DNA from: Comamonas badia DSM 17552 | Lineage (GTDB): Bacteria > Pseudomonadota > Gammaproteobacteria > Burkholderiales > Burkholderiaceae_C | NCBI RefSeq assembly: GCF_000484635.1 | Contig: NZ_AXVM01000006.1 | Coordinates: 265,394-329,393, forward strand | Direction: 5' to 3' | DNA: 64,000 bases | Part shown: positions 35,572 through 43,245 of the stretch, piece by piece | How positions within the stretch are numbered: the first letter of the stretch is position 1 | Layout: every line of letters begins with the position of its first letter | Program-made: the position numbers and the translations under genes | The notes under the pieces: generated by a model | What the model saw: the letters and a program-made list of their open reading frames with translations, nothing else | Database searches by the model: none | Told to the model about the DNA's origin: nothing

Positions 35572-35597
35572 GCCCGCTGATGTCAGCGGGCTTTTTT
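35572..35597. terminator. bidirectional terminator between epsA and the first VPLPA-CTERM gene
   Basis: GCCCGCTGA (35572-35580) pairs with TCAGCGGGC (35583-35591), with TTTTTT on the plus side and an A/T run (AATAAAAA) on the other, so it can stop both convergent genes. Confidence 0.85.
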
Positions 35598-35623
35598 CCT
35601 GGGCTGGACTACCCAGCCAAGAC

Positions 35624-36370
35624 TCAGGCTGCCAAGGCGCCCGGATCAGCCTTTTGCTTGCGGCGGCGTGCCAGACCACCCAGACCCAAGGCCGAGAGGA
35701 ACATCAAGGCAGCGCCGGGGAGCGGGGTTGGGATGAAGGTCACCAAATCTTGCAACTTCGGATCAACGCCAAAATTCTCCAGCTTGACAATCTTGTACCC
35801 ATCATTCCAAGCAGTCGGGTTAGCGTTGAGCCATGTCAGCCAATTTTGCGCCTGAGCGACCGCTTCGGCGCTGCGAGGGGCCGCCGTAGAAACCGCCTGG
35901 AAGTTGCCAGCATTCAAGTCATATGTGCTGTCTCCTCCAATCACTTCCCAAATTGCCAATTGCATTGCGGCAGACGTCACCCTGTCGGTCACAGAACCGC
36001 CGAACTCGGTAAACAGGCGCTTGAGTGAATTAGCCCAAGACTCCGCCAGAACGGTCGGTTCCTCGACCGTCGAGTAGTCGCTTGTCACCCCGGTTGGGAA
36101 GTGCCGCGCCACCTCAATGCACCAAGCGAGGATATTCTGCCCAGCAGTAAGTGGTGTGGTGTTATCAGCAGTATTGATATGAACATCAAACCCACCGACA
36201 TACATGTCGGTGAACACACCCGGCGTGCGCGTCACGGACGCTTGAGTTTCGCCGCCGAACGCTCCTCCATTGTTGGTGAGATTGACCGTTTCCGCAAACG
36301 CCTGCGGCGCCGAGAACGTGAATGCCGCAACACACAGCGACGCGGCAAGGGTTTTACTAAACAGTTTCAT
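35624..36370 (-). CDS. VPLPA/PEP-CTERM sorted surface protein, paralogue 1
   Basis: A 248-residue secreted protein. The signal peptide MKLFSKTLAASLCVAAFTFS ends after AFA. The C-terminal sorting tail is PTPLPGAALMFLSALGLGGL followed by ARRRK: a PLP motif, a membrane helix and an Arg cluster, as exosortases require. The body shares with its two neighbours an AWCIEV segment (Cys84) and an AAMQLAIWEVIGGD segment (Gln137). The Cys and Gln recall thioester domains of Gram-positive adhesins. It probably ends up at the outer surface or in the EPS after processing by the exosortase at 41644. The tail has Thr where paralogues 2 and 3 have Val. Confidence 0.85.
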   Translation of the reverse strand: MKLFSKTLAASLCVAAFTFSAPQAFAETVNLTNNGGAFGGETQASVTRTPGVFTDMYVGGFDVHINTADNTTPLTAGQNILAWCIEVARHFPTGVTSDYSTVEEPTVLAESWANSLKRLFTEFGGSVTDRVTSAAMQLAIWEVIGGDSTYDLNAGNFQAVSTAAPRSAEAVAQAQNWLTWLNANPTAWNDGYKIVKLENFGVDPKLQDLVTFIPTPLPGAALMFLSALGLGGLARRRKQKADPGALAA

Positions 36371-36431
36371 GGTCCATCCCTCGGACAGGTTTGAGAAAAA
36401 CTATGGTGCTATCTTAATGCGAAGCCATTGA

Positions 36432-36460
36432 CTACTGCAATGGCTCCATCGGACTAGTCG
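36432..36460 (-). promoter_or_regulatory. conserved upstream box of paralogue 1
   Basis: GCAATG (36437-36442) followed by CCATCGGACTA, as written on the plus strand, lies about 67 bases upstream of the start. The same arrangement precedes paralogues 2 and 3 at similar distance while the surrounding sequence differs. Confidence 0.5.
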
Positions 36461-36485
36461 GCGCGTTGAACCTGCGGTTCCGCGC

Positions 36486-37268
36486 TCAGCAGGCCAAGGG
36501 TGACTTGGCGGCCTGCTTGCGGCGGGCCAGGCTGCCGAACCCCAGTGCCGACAGGAACAACAGTGCGGCCCCCGGCAGCGGCACTTCGCTGACCTGGACA
36601 AAGGTGATCAGATCCTGCGCACCAGGCACCCACTTGCCGCGCTTGTAATACCCATCACTCTCCAGTTGCACCACCTGCCAGCCGATGGCCGTATCCTTGC
36701 CACTCTTGATGTCGGAAAGCCAGCTGTTGGCCAGGTTGGCGGCGTTGTTGAACGCCGCAGTGCCGCCACTGCCAGCCTGTTCCTTGACCTTGCCCGTCCT
36801 CACGTTGTAGTCATCACCGTAAACCAAATCCCAGATCGCCATCTGCATGGCAGCCGCGGCCGTGGTTTGCTGGGTTTTGGTTCCAGCCGTCAGATCCGCG
36901 CTGTGGGCGGTGAACAGCTTGAGCACCGAATCCACCCAGCTGGCGGTGACGCTCTCCACCACCGTATAGGTGTAGCTGGCGCCCTTGGAGACGGATTCCG
37001 TCAGCTCGACGCACCACGTCAACAGGGGCGAAGTCAGGCCATCCAGCACACTGCTGCCCGAATGCCCCGTGACCGTGACGTGCTGGGCGCCCACGCTCGT
37101 GCTCTGCCAGTTGGTGCCCGTGCCCGTATTCACGTCAACCTTCATCACCGTGCCCGGGTCGATGCCGTTCACCTTGACCGTCACCGTGGACGCGAAAGCT
37201 GCCGGCGCGGCCAGTACAAACGCCGCAGCACACGCCGTCGCCGCCAGCGTCTTGGTCAGAAAATTCAT
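36486..37268 (-). CDS. VPLPA/PEP-CTERM sorted surface protein, paralogue 2
   Basis: A 260-residue secreted protein with signal peptide MNFLTKTLAATACAAAFVLA ending after AFA. The tail VPLPGAALLFLSALGFGSLA is followed by RRK, which fits the VPLPA-type sorting signal. The shared core has LLTWCVELTES (Cys86) and AAAAMQMAIWDLVYGDDYN (Gln142). The middle region is Thr/Gly/Ser-rich (VDVNTGTGTNWQSTSVGAQH) and is the most divergent part of the three paralogues. It lies in the same orientation as its neighbours, but each gene has its own upstream box, so they may be transcribed separately. Confidence 0.85.
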   Translation of the reverse strand: MNFLTKTLAATACAAAFVLAAPAAFASTVTVKVNGIDPGTVMKVDVNTGTGTNWQSTSVGAQHVTVTGHSGSSVLDGLTSPLLTWCVELTESVSKGASYTYTVVESVTASWVDSVLKLFTAHSADLTAGTKTQQTTAAAAMQMAIWDLVYGDDYNVRTGKVKEQAGSGGTAAFNNAANLANSWLSDIKSGKDTAIGWQVVQLESDGYYKRGKWVPGAQDLITFVQVSEVPLPGAALLFLSALGFGSLARRKQAAKSPLAC

Positions 37269-37336
37269 GGGTACCTACCTCTCGGAATCGATGGATTTGA
37301 AAAAATTATGACCGGATGCTACATGACAGCCACCGG

Positions 37337-37364
37337 CTATCGCAATGGTCCTATCGACCTAACG
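37337..37364 (-). promoter_or_regulatory. conserved upstream box of paralogue 2
   Basis: GCAATG (37342-37347) followed by CTATCGACCTAA lies about 74 bases upstream of the start of paralogue 2, aligned with the boxes of paralogues 1 and 3. Confidence 0.5.
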
Positions 37365-37408
37365 GCGCCATGCCAGTGTGGTGTTGCACGCTGGAGCGCC
37401 CAAAACAA

Positions 37409-37429
37409 AGCCCGCCTTGACGGCGGGCT
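37409..37429 (-). terminator. terminator after paralogue 3
   Basis: GCCCGCC (37410-37416) pairs with GGCGGGC (37422-37428). Read on the minus strand, the hairpin is followed by TTTGTTTT, just downstream of the paralogue 3 stop. Confidence 0.75.
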
Positions 37430-37449
37430 CAGGGTTGCGTGAAGCTCAA

Positions 37450-38154
37450 TCAGGCGGCAGCAGGCTCCGACCCGGTTGCCTTGCGGCGTGCAAGCCCCAG
37501 TCCCAGGGCCGAGAGGAACATCAAGGCGGCGCCAGGCAGCGGCACGGCATTGACGACCGCCGTGATCTGGTCCTGCGCCGTAGTGCTGTTCAAGCGGATG
37601 ATGCTGTAGCTGCCCTTCGCCGTATCGGTAGACAGTCCATCCAGCCAGCCTTGTGCAATCCCTATCGCACCACCACCCGCCGAATTGGCCTTGAAATTGC
37701 CCGCCGAAAGGTTCAGCGTGGTGTCACCCCCCACGATCTCCCAGATCGCCAGCTGCATGGCGGCAGAGGTAGCGGCCGTGGTCACGTCCGCATAGTGGTT
37801 GTTGAAAAGCTTGGTGAGGTTGTCATACACCGTGCCCGTCAGCCCGCGCACCACGTCATAGACATAGGAAGTGCCAAAACTCACCCCCTGGACCAAATCC
37901 ACGCACCAGGTGAGGAGTGTCGAGCCGTTGGCAAACGTGGAATCCATCGGATTGACGACCGTCGTCTGGAACTGACCGGCACGCCCGCCGTAGGTCACCG
38001 CGGGGCTGAGCGACGTAATGTTGACGTTTTCATAGCCCGGAGTGAAGTTGTCGAAGTGAACCTTGACTTGCTCCGCCTGCACGCTCATGGCGGCGCATGC
38101 CAGCGCCACGGAGCCCAGAGCGACGGAAACGGTCTTCATTGAGAAAAATTGCAT
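37450..38154 (-). CDS. VPLPA/PEP-CTERM sorted surface protein, paralogue 3
   Basis: A 234-residue secreted protein. The ATG at 38154 has GGAGG nine bases upstream; a TTG at 38160 is less likely. The signal peptide ends after VQA. The tail VPLPGAALMFLSALGLGLAR followed by RK is the sorting signal. The core repeats the family pattern: LLTWCVDLVQG (Cys84) and SAAMQLAIWEIVGGDTTLN (Gln134). It is closest to the exosortase-associated ATPase and PrsT genes and is the first of the three in transcription order. Confidence 0.85.
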   Translation of the reverse strand: MQFFSMKTVSVALGSVALACAAMSVQAEQVKVHFDNFTPGYENVNITSLSPAVTYGGRAGQFQTTVVNPMDSTFANGSTLLTWCVDLVQGVSFGTSYVYDVVRGLTGTVYDNLTKLFNNHYADVTTAATSAAMQLAIWEIVGGDTTLNLSAGNFKANSAGGGAIGIAQGWLDGLSTDTAKGSYSIIRLNSTTAQDQITAVVNAVPLPGAALMFLSALGLGLARRKATGSEPAAA

Positions 38155-38230
38155 GATCAATAGCCTCCAGTGCGATTACATCCGGTTCACCATTTGATCC
38201 GGCTGAATCAGACTGTAAGTAGCCTGCCGC

Positions 38231-38258
38231 AGTTGCGCAATGATGCGTTAGGACTAAT
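38231..38258 (-). promoter_or_regulatory. conserved upstream box of paralogue 3
   Basis: GCAATG (38237-38242) followed by CGTTAGGACTAA lies about 83 bases upstream of the start of paralogue 3. It shares GCAATG and GGACTA with the box of paralogue 1. Confidence 0.5.
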
Positions 38259-38267
38259 TGACCCAGT

Positions 38268-39116
38268 CTATTGACCCATGGATGGCGTCGTTGCCGGCGG
38301 CGCGTTCAGCACGCCATAGTCGTGGCGATCGGCCAGCACCTCCCCGACCAAGGCAGAGTCGATCGTCGTGCAACCACCGCCAAACCCGTAGACCAGCGCC
38401 ATGTCGCACAGAATGTTGATGCTGCGGGGAATGCCCTTGGAGGCCTCGGCGATCAGGATGACGGCTGCCTTGGTGAACAGCGGCTCCTCGCGCCCGGCCA
38501 CCTTCAACCGGTGCAGGATGTAGTGCGCCACCTCGGGCACGGTCAGCGGCGGGATGAAGAAATCGACCGCTATGCGCTGGGCGAACTGCTGCAGTTCGGG
38601 CTGTTTGAGCAGGTCGCGCAGCTGCGGCTGGCCGACCAGGATCACCTGCAGCAGCTGGTCTTTGTCCGCGTTGATGTTGGAGAGCATGCGCAGCGACTCC
38701 AGCGCGCTGGCCGAGAGGTTCTGCGCCTCGTCCACGATGAGGATGGCGCGGCGCCCCGCAGCGTATTCCTTGATCAGAAAGCGCTGAAACGCGTCATAGC
38801 GCGCCACCGGCGACATGCCTTCGTAAGGCTGCCCGAAGGCCAGCATGATCCATTCGAGCAGGTCAGCGATGTCCCGGTGCGTGTTGTAGACCAGCCCGAC
38901 CGTGAGCTCCTCGCCCAGGGTGTTGAGCAGGTGGCGGATCAGCGTCGTCTTGCCGCAGCCGATTTCGCCGCAGATGACGGAAAAGCCCGCGCGGTTCTGG
39001 ATGCCGTACTGCAGCATGGTGAACGCCAGCGCGTGGCGCTTGCTGAAGTACAGGAACTCCGGGTCGGGCTGGATGGAGAAGGGTTTCTCGCGCAGCCCAT
39101 AGTAGGCTTCATACAT
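38268..39116 (-). CDS. PEP-CTERM-locus secretion ATPase (ExeA family)
   Basis: A 282-residue AAA ATPase starting MYEAYYGLREKPFSIQPDPE, the standard opening of ExeA/GspA-like ATPases at exosortase loci (TIGR03015 type). Walker A is GEIGCGKTTLIRH, Walker B AILIVDEAQNLSASALE, and a sensor region is LLQVILVGQPQLRDLL. It lacks the peptidoglycan-binding domain of ExeA. Its role in EPS export or protein sorting is not established. It starts six bases after the PrsT stop, so it is translated from the same mRNA. Confidence 0.88.
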   Translation of the reverse strand: MYEAYYGLREKPFSIQPDPEFLYFSKRHALAFTMLQYGIQNRAGFSVICGEIGCGKTTLIRHLLNTLGEELTVGLVYNTHRDIADLLEWIMLAFGQPYEGMSPVARYDAFQRFLIKEYAAGRRAILIVDEAQNLSASALESLRMLSNINADKDQLLQVILVGQPQLRDLLKQPELQQFAQRIAVDFFIPPLTVPEVAHYILHRLKVAGREEPLFTKAAVILIAEASKGIPRSINILCDMALVYGFGGGCTTIDSALVGEVLADRHDYGVLNAPPATTPSMGQ

Positions 39117-39122
39117 GTGCTG

Positions 39123-41543
39123 TCAGATTCCCGCCAGTGCCTTCTTCGCCTCATCCGCGGCCGCAAACGGTGCTCCTTTCGCGGCCAGATCAAGTGCCTG
39201 CTGCAGCGCCTTGCGCGCGCCTTCCTTGTTGCCCTGCGCAAGGAGGTTCATGCCCAGGTGGTAATTCAGCGTCGGAGAATCAGGCATGGCCTTGGCCGCG
39301 TCGCGCAGCGGGCCGGCGGCTTCGGCGTAACGTTTCATGCGGTAGGCCGCCCAGCCGACGGTATCCAGGAATTGCGGCATGGCACTGCCACGCAGGCCCT
39401 GGGCCAAATCGTAGGCACGCTTGTAACTTGCCTCGTCACTGCGCGCGTCGCTCAGCAGGCTGGCCAGGTTGTTGATCACCACCTCGGCGTTGGGGCGCTG
39501 TTTGAGCAGTTTTTCATAGAGCGCGACGGCATCGTCGACCTTGCCCTGCTGCTCCAGCAGGCTGGCGCGCATGAGGTTCAGGCCGAAGTCACCGGGCACC
39601 TGCGCCAGACCTTTTTGCAGCGCGGCATCGGCCTCCTGCAGCTTGCCTTCACCCGCCAGCAGGCTGGCGAGGCCCAGGTAGGCCGGCGCATTCCTGGGGT
39701 CGCGCTGCATCAGACCTTCATAGCCCTGGCGTGCGCCCGCCTTGTCGCCCGCCTGTGCCGCCAGCTGCGCCTGCAGCAGGCGGGCGTCATTGTTGTCGGG
39801 TGACGCGGCAAGCACGGATTTGACGAAATCCTGCGCCTCCTTGACTTTGCCCGCGCGCACGTAGCTGGTGACCAATGCCACCAGGGGCTGTGCCTGGTCC
39901 GGCGATAGCTCATAGGCCTTTTTGTAGGCGGCAATGCTGCTGTCCAGCTCATTGCGCGCCGCATCCACCGCCCCCTGCAGCTGGCTGGCCGCCACCTGCT
40001 GGTTGCCCATCTTGGCCACGATGTCCGCCACTTTTTGCGCAGAGACCGCGTCTCCGGCGGCAAGATACGACTGCGCCAGCAGCTGATACGCCGGCAGATA
40101 GGTCGGATTGGCCTGCAAGGTTTCGCGCAGCGCAGGCTCCACCAGCCGGGGCTTGCCCACGCGCATGAGGAATTCGGCATAGGGCATGGCAAAGATCGGG
40201 GCAAACTTGCCCTCCTGCGCGGCGCGGGCATATTCCTCCTGCGCCAGTTCCTTGGTGCCCTGCATTTCCAGCGCACGCCCCAGCAGCGCGTGCGCCTGCG
40301 CCGAGGACGGCGCATCACGCAAGACGGTGCGCAGATCCGCCACGGCATCGTCCAGGCGGCGCTCATCCATGGCCACGCCGGCGCGCAGCAGCAGCGCCTG
40401 TTCGTTGCGCGCGTCGGCCTTGAGTACCTCGGCGATCAGCGCGTTGGCCTCCGGCTTCTTGCCGGCTCCCAGCAGGTCGGCCGCCAGGGCGTCCCGGGCC
40501 CGCAGACCCGCCGGGTCCGTGCCCGCATCGGCCATGACCTCGCGCCACAGCGCCTGGGCTTGCTCAGGCTGCTTCTGCTGCACGCGCAGGTTCGCCAGCA
40601 TGAGCTTGAGGTCATAGGCCTTGGGTTCCTGCTGGATGAAGCCCTGCAATTCGCTCGCCGCCGCATCCTGCCCCTTCACCTGGCCGATGAAGCGCACCAG
40701 TTCAAGCTTGGCCTCCATATCCTTGGGCAGGTCCTTCACCGTCTCGCGATAGACCGCCTCGGCCTGCTGGGGCTTGCCATGGCTCATGAAGAACTGCGCC
40801 AGCATGTGGCGCAACACCTTGTTCTCCGGGAAATAGCCGATCAGCTTGCGGAAAATCGCCTCGGCTTCGTCCAGGCGCTTCATCTTCTCGAGCGCCTGCA
40901 CCTTGATGAGCTGCAGCGCCACGTCGCGGTCATTGCCGGCCAGGGCCTGATCCAGGTATTTGATCGCCCCATCGCCATCACGCTCGAGCAGGCGCGCGGT
41001 GGCCAGCACGACCAACGCGTCCACCTGCCTGGGGTTGCCCTTGAGTGCCTGTTGCGCCAGGTCCACGCCCTTGGCGTGGTCACCGAGCTTGAACATCACC
41101 GCCGCACGCAGCGCCAGCACATCGGCATCACCCGGCTTGATCTTGTCTGCTTCTTCACTGACTTTCAGCGCCTTGTCCATCTGGCCCGCGGCCAGCAGCA
41201 GCTTGCCCAGCTTGAGCTGCGCCTGCAGATTCGCCGGATCGAGCTCCACCACCTTGCTCAGCAGGCCGTAGGCGCGGTTCCAGTCGCTGTTGCGCTCGGC
41301 GATCAGCGCCATGCCGTAGAGGGAGGGCACGTCATTGGGCGCAATCTGCAGCGCGTTCTGGAATTCCAGCCTGGCCTTGACCAGGTCGGATTGCTCCAGA
41401 TAGGACTGGCCCTTCTTGGCGAACGAGGCGACTTTCTCTTCCGGCGACGAACACGCCGCCAACCCCAGGCTCAGCGCCAGCACCAGCGCAGTGGCCGCAA
41501 CGCGGGGCCAGGGGGCCCGTGGCGATCGATTGGATTGCTGCAT
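39123..41543 (-). CDS. prsT: PEP-CTERM system TPR-repeat lipoprotein (PrsT type)
   Basis: An 806-residue protein from the ATG at 41543, with GGGGAAG upstream. It has a lipoprotein signal ending LALSLGLAAC. The rest is a chain of roughly 20 tetratricopeptide repeats, for example KARLEFQNALQIAPNDVPSL and KALKVSEEADKIKPGDADVL. This matches the large TPR lipoprotein found at exosortase loci (TIGR02917, PrsT), thought to take part in polysaccharide assembly or export. It lies between the ATPase and the exosortase genes, with a repeat element in the gap to the exosortase. Confidence 0.88.
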   Translation of the reverse strand: MQQSNRSPRAPWPRVAATALVLALSLGLAACSSPEEKVASFAKKGQSYLEQSDLVKARLEFQNALQIAPNDVPSLYGMALIAERNSDWNRAYGLLSKVVELDPANLQAQLKLGKLLLAAGQMDKALKVSEEADKIKPGDADVLALRAAVMFKLGDHAKGVDLAQQALKGNPRQVDALVVLATARLLERDGDGAIKYLDQALAGNDRDVALQLIKVQALEKMKRLDEAEAIFRKLIGYFPENKVLRHMLAQFFMSHGKPQQAEAVYRETVKDLPKDMEAKLELVRFIGQVKGQDAAASELQGFIQQEPKAYDLKLMLANLRVQQKQPEQAQALWREVMADAGTDPAGLRARDALAADLLGAGKKPEANALIAEVLKADARNEQALLLRAGVAMDERRLDDAVADLRTVLRDAPSSAQAHALLGRALEMQGTKELAQEEYARAAQEGKFAPIFAMPYAEFLMRVGKPRLVEPALRETLQANPTYLPAYQLLAQSYLAAGDAVSAQKVADIVAKMGNQQVAASQLQGAVDAARNELDSSIAAYKKAYELSPDQAQPLVALVTSYVRAGKVKEAQDFVKSVLAASPDNNDARLLQAQLAAQAGDKAGARQGYEGLMQRDPRNAPAYLGLASLLAGEGKLQEADAALQKGLAQVPGDFGLNLMRASLLEQQGKVDDAVALYEKLLKQRPNAEVVINNLASLLSDARSDEASYKRAYDLAQGLRGSAMPQFLDTVGWAAYRMKRYAEAAGPLRDAAKAMPDSPTLNYHLGMNLLAQGNKEGARKALQQALDLAAKGAPFAAADEAKKALAGI

Positions 41544-41586
41544 CTTGCTTCCCCTCAGCCCGGTTGGATGGGGCTCAAAATTCATC

Positions 41587-41643
41587 AAATTCATAGCTGT
41601 CAGCGCATGCCAGCCGTGCGTTAACGGCCTATTTGACCAAAAA
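41587..41643 (+). repeat. dispersed hairpin repeat copy between the exosortase and prsT genes
   Basis: TTCATAGCTGTCAGCGCATG, then CGTGCGTTAACGGCCTATTT. It fills the gap between the two genes and could shape mRNA stability or read-through there. Confidence 0.6.
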
Positions 41644-43194
41644 TCACTTGGGCACATAGGGCCCAAGCAGCGGCACTGCCAGCCGGGCAAACGCCGTCAG
41701 CCGGGCATCCGCCGCGCCGGCGGGCTCGCCCGGGCGCATCGGCGTGACCATGCGCACCAGCGCGCCATCGGTGCGGTTGCGCAGGATGGCGTCTTCCAGC
41801 AGGAACCACTTCATCAGGTACTCGTTGGAGATGCGCCGCCCGCGCTGCTCGAACCAGTAATACACCAGCTGGTGCGTATTGTCCTTGGAGATCACCACGC
41901 GCACCACCTCCAGCGGCGTGCCGTCGTTGAGCCCCAGCTTGGCATCGCGGATGTCCGAAATCACCCAGCCGCCGCCCGGTATGCAGACCTGCGGCGAATG
42001 CGGCGACACGCCCTTGCGCTGCGAGGCGTAGTAGGCGGTGTAGAAATTCACCACGTCGCCGGCCTCGTCGCGGTAATCGGCCAGCACGTAATCGGTGAAG
42101 CCCAGCGCCTGCTCCACCTGGATGGAGAGCGAAGACTCCGTCGCGCGCCAGTTGCCCAGCTCCAGCGGGAAGGTCGCCAGGTTGGAGCGCAGCGGCCGCA
42201 CCTCCTCGCGCCCGCCCACGGCCATCGAGGCCGCCCAGCCCACCAGCAGCAGCAGCAGCGCCGCCGCCAGCGGGCGCGACCAGCGCGCGCTGAACACCCC
42301 GGTGGGCGTGGCCACCGGCGGCAGCGGAATCTGCTGCTGCACCTCCATGAAGCTGCGCTTGCGCGTGAAGCGCTCGATCAGCCAGATCTCGGCCATCAGC
42401 ACCAGCTGGCAGACGAGGAAGATCACCCAGCCCTCGAAGTAATGCAGAAAGCCATCGGCCATGCCGTTGCCCCAGCGCGCCACCAGCACGCCCACCATGG
42501 CAATGCGCGCGCTGTTGGTGAGCACCGTGATCGGAATCGCCGAAAGGAACACCAGCACCCGCCAGACCATCCTGGCCGGATAGATGTAGGCCATCAGAAA
42601 GCTCAGGCTCAGCAGCGGGTACAGGTAGCGCAGCCCGCTGCAGGCCTCCACCACCTGCAGCTTGTAGTTGCCCAGGTCGATGACGTTGCCTTCCAGGTAC
42701 ACCGCGTAGCCCAGCGCGCGCAGAAAGCCCACGCCCATGCTGGAGGACAGCAGCTGCAGCCGCCAGGAAATCTGCGAATCGATGAAATACGGCAGCGGGA
42801 TGGCGAACAGCAGAAAGGCAATCGGCAGCCAGCTCACGCGCAGCAGCGACACCCCGCCATAGCACAGCACCAGGCCGACGAGCGCCAGCAGAAAGCCGAA
42901 CTGCACCGCCAGAAACAGCGCCGTCACCTCCCCCAGCACCAGCAACAGCGCCGCCACCAGCAGCAGCACCAGCCCCCAGGCCGAGGGCGCGCCGCGGCTC
43001 TTCTTGAGCACGTCGCGCCGATACCACAGCAGAAAGAGCGAAATCAGCGGCAGGAAGAAGCCGTGGCTGTATTCCTCCTGGTTGTACCAGCGCCCCACCA
43101 GCTCGGACAGACCACCCCAGAACGCGGCGATCGCCAGCAGCACACCCAGCAGCAGCAATTGCTCGTTGCGGGCCAATCGAAAGGTAAAGCGCAC
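41644..43194 (-). CDS. xrtD: exosortase fused to an EpsI domain (XrtD type)
   Basis: A 516-residue membrane protease/transpeptidase. Residues 1-275 form the exosortase with about eight membrane helices. The catalytic triad is visible as Cys185 and Arg189 in VVEACSGLRYLYPL, Arg230 in LTNSARIAMVG, and His251 in DGFLHYFEGW. Residues about 300-516 form the EpsI domain, with SPQVCIPGGGWVISDI. This exosortase-EpsI fusion is the layout I know for XrtD, whose substrates carry VPLPA-type tails. The three VPLPGA-tailed proteins in the window fit. It is expected to cleave near the PLP motif and pass the protein outward. Confidence 0.87.
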   Translation of the reverse strand: MRFTFRLARNEQLLLLGVLLAIAAFWGGLSELVGRWYNQEEYSHGFFLPLISLFLLWYRRDVLKKSRGAPSAWGLVLLLVAALLLVLGEVTALFLAVQFGFLLALVGLVLCYGGVSLLRVSWLPIAFLLFAIPLPYFIDSQISWRLQLLSSSMGVGFLRALGYAVYLEGNVIDLGNYKLQVVEACSGLRYLYPLLSLSFLMAYIYPARMVWRVLVFLSAIPITVLTNSARIAMVGVLVARWGNGMADGFLHYFEGWVIFLVCQLVLMAEIWLIERFTRKRSFMEVQQQIPLPPVATPTGVFSARWSRPLAAALLLLLVGWAASMAVGGREEVRPLRSNLATFPLELGNWRATESSLSIQVEQALGFTDYVLADYRDEAGDVVNFYTAYYASQRKGVSPHSPQVCIPGGGWVISDIRDAKLGLNDGTPLEVVRVVISKDNTHQLVYYWFEQRGRRISNEYLMKWFLLEDAILRNRTDGALVRMVTPMRPGEPAGAADARLTAFARLAVPLLGPYVPK

Positions 43195-43245
43195 GGGGGA
43201 TGGTTCCTCAGAGAAGTAGGGCGATGCTATCAGCCGTGCAGCGCA

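Noticed and set aside
36432..38258. Sigma-54 promoters for the sorted-protein genes
   Set aside because: The boxes contain CATTGC on the coding strand, but the GG-N10-GC spacing of a -24/-12 promoter is not met.
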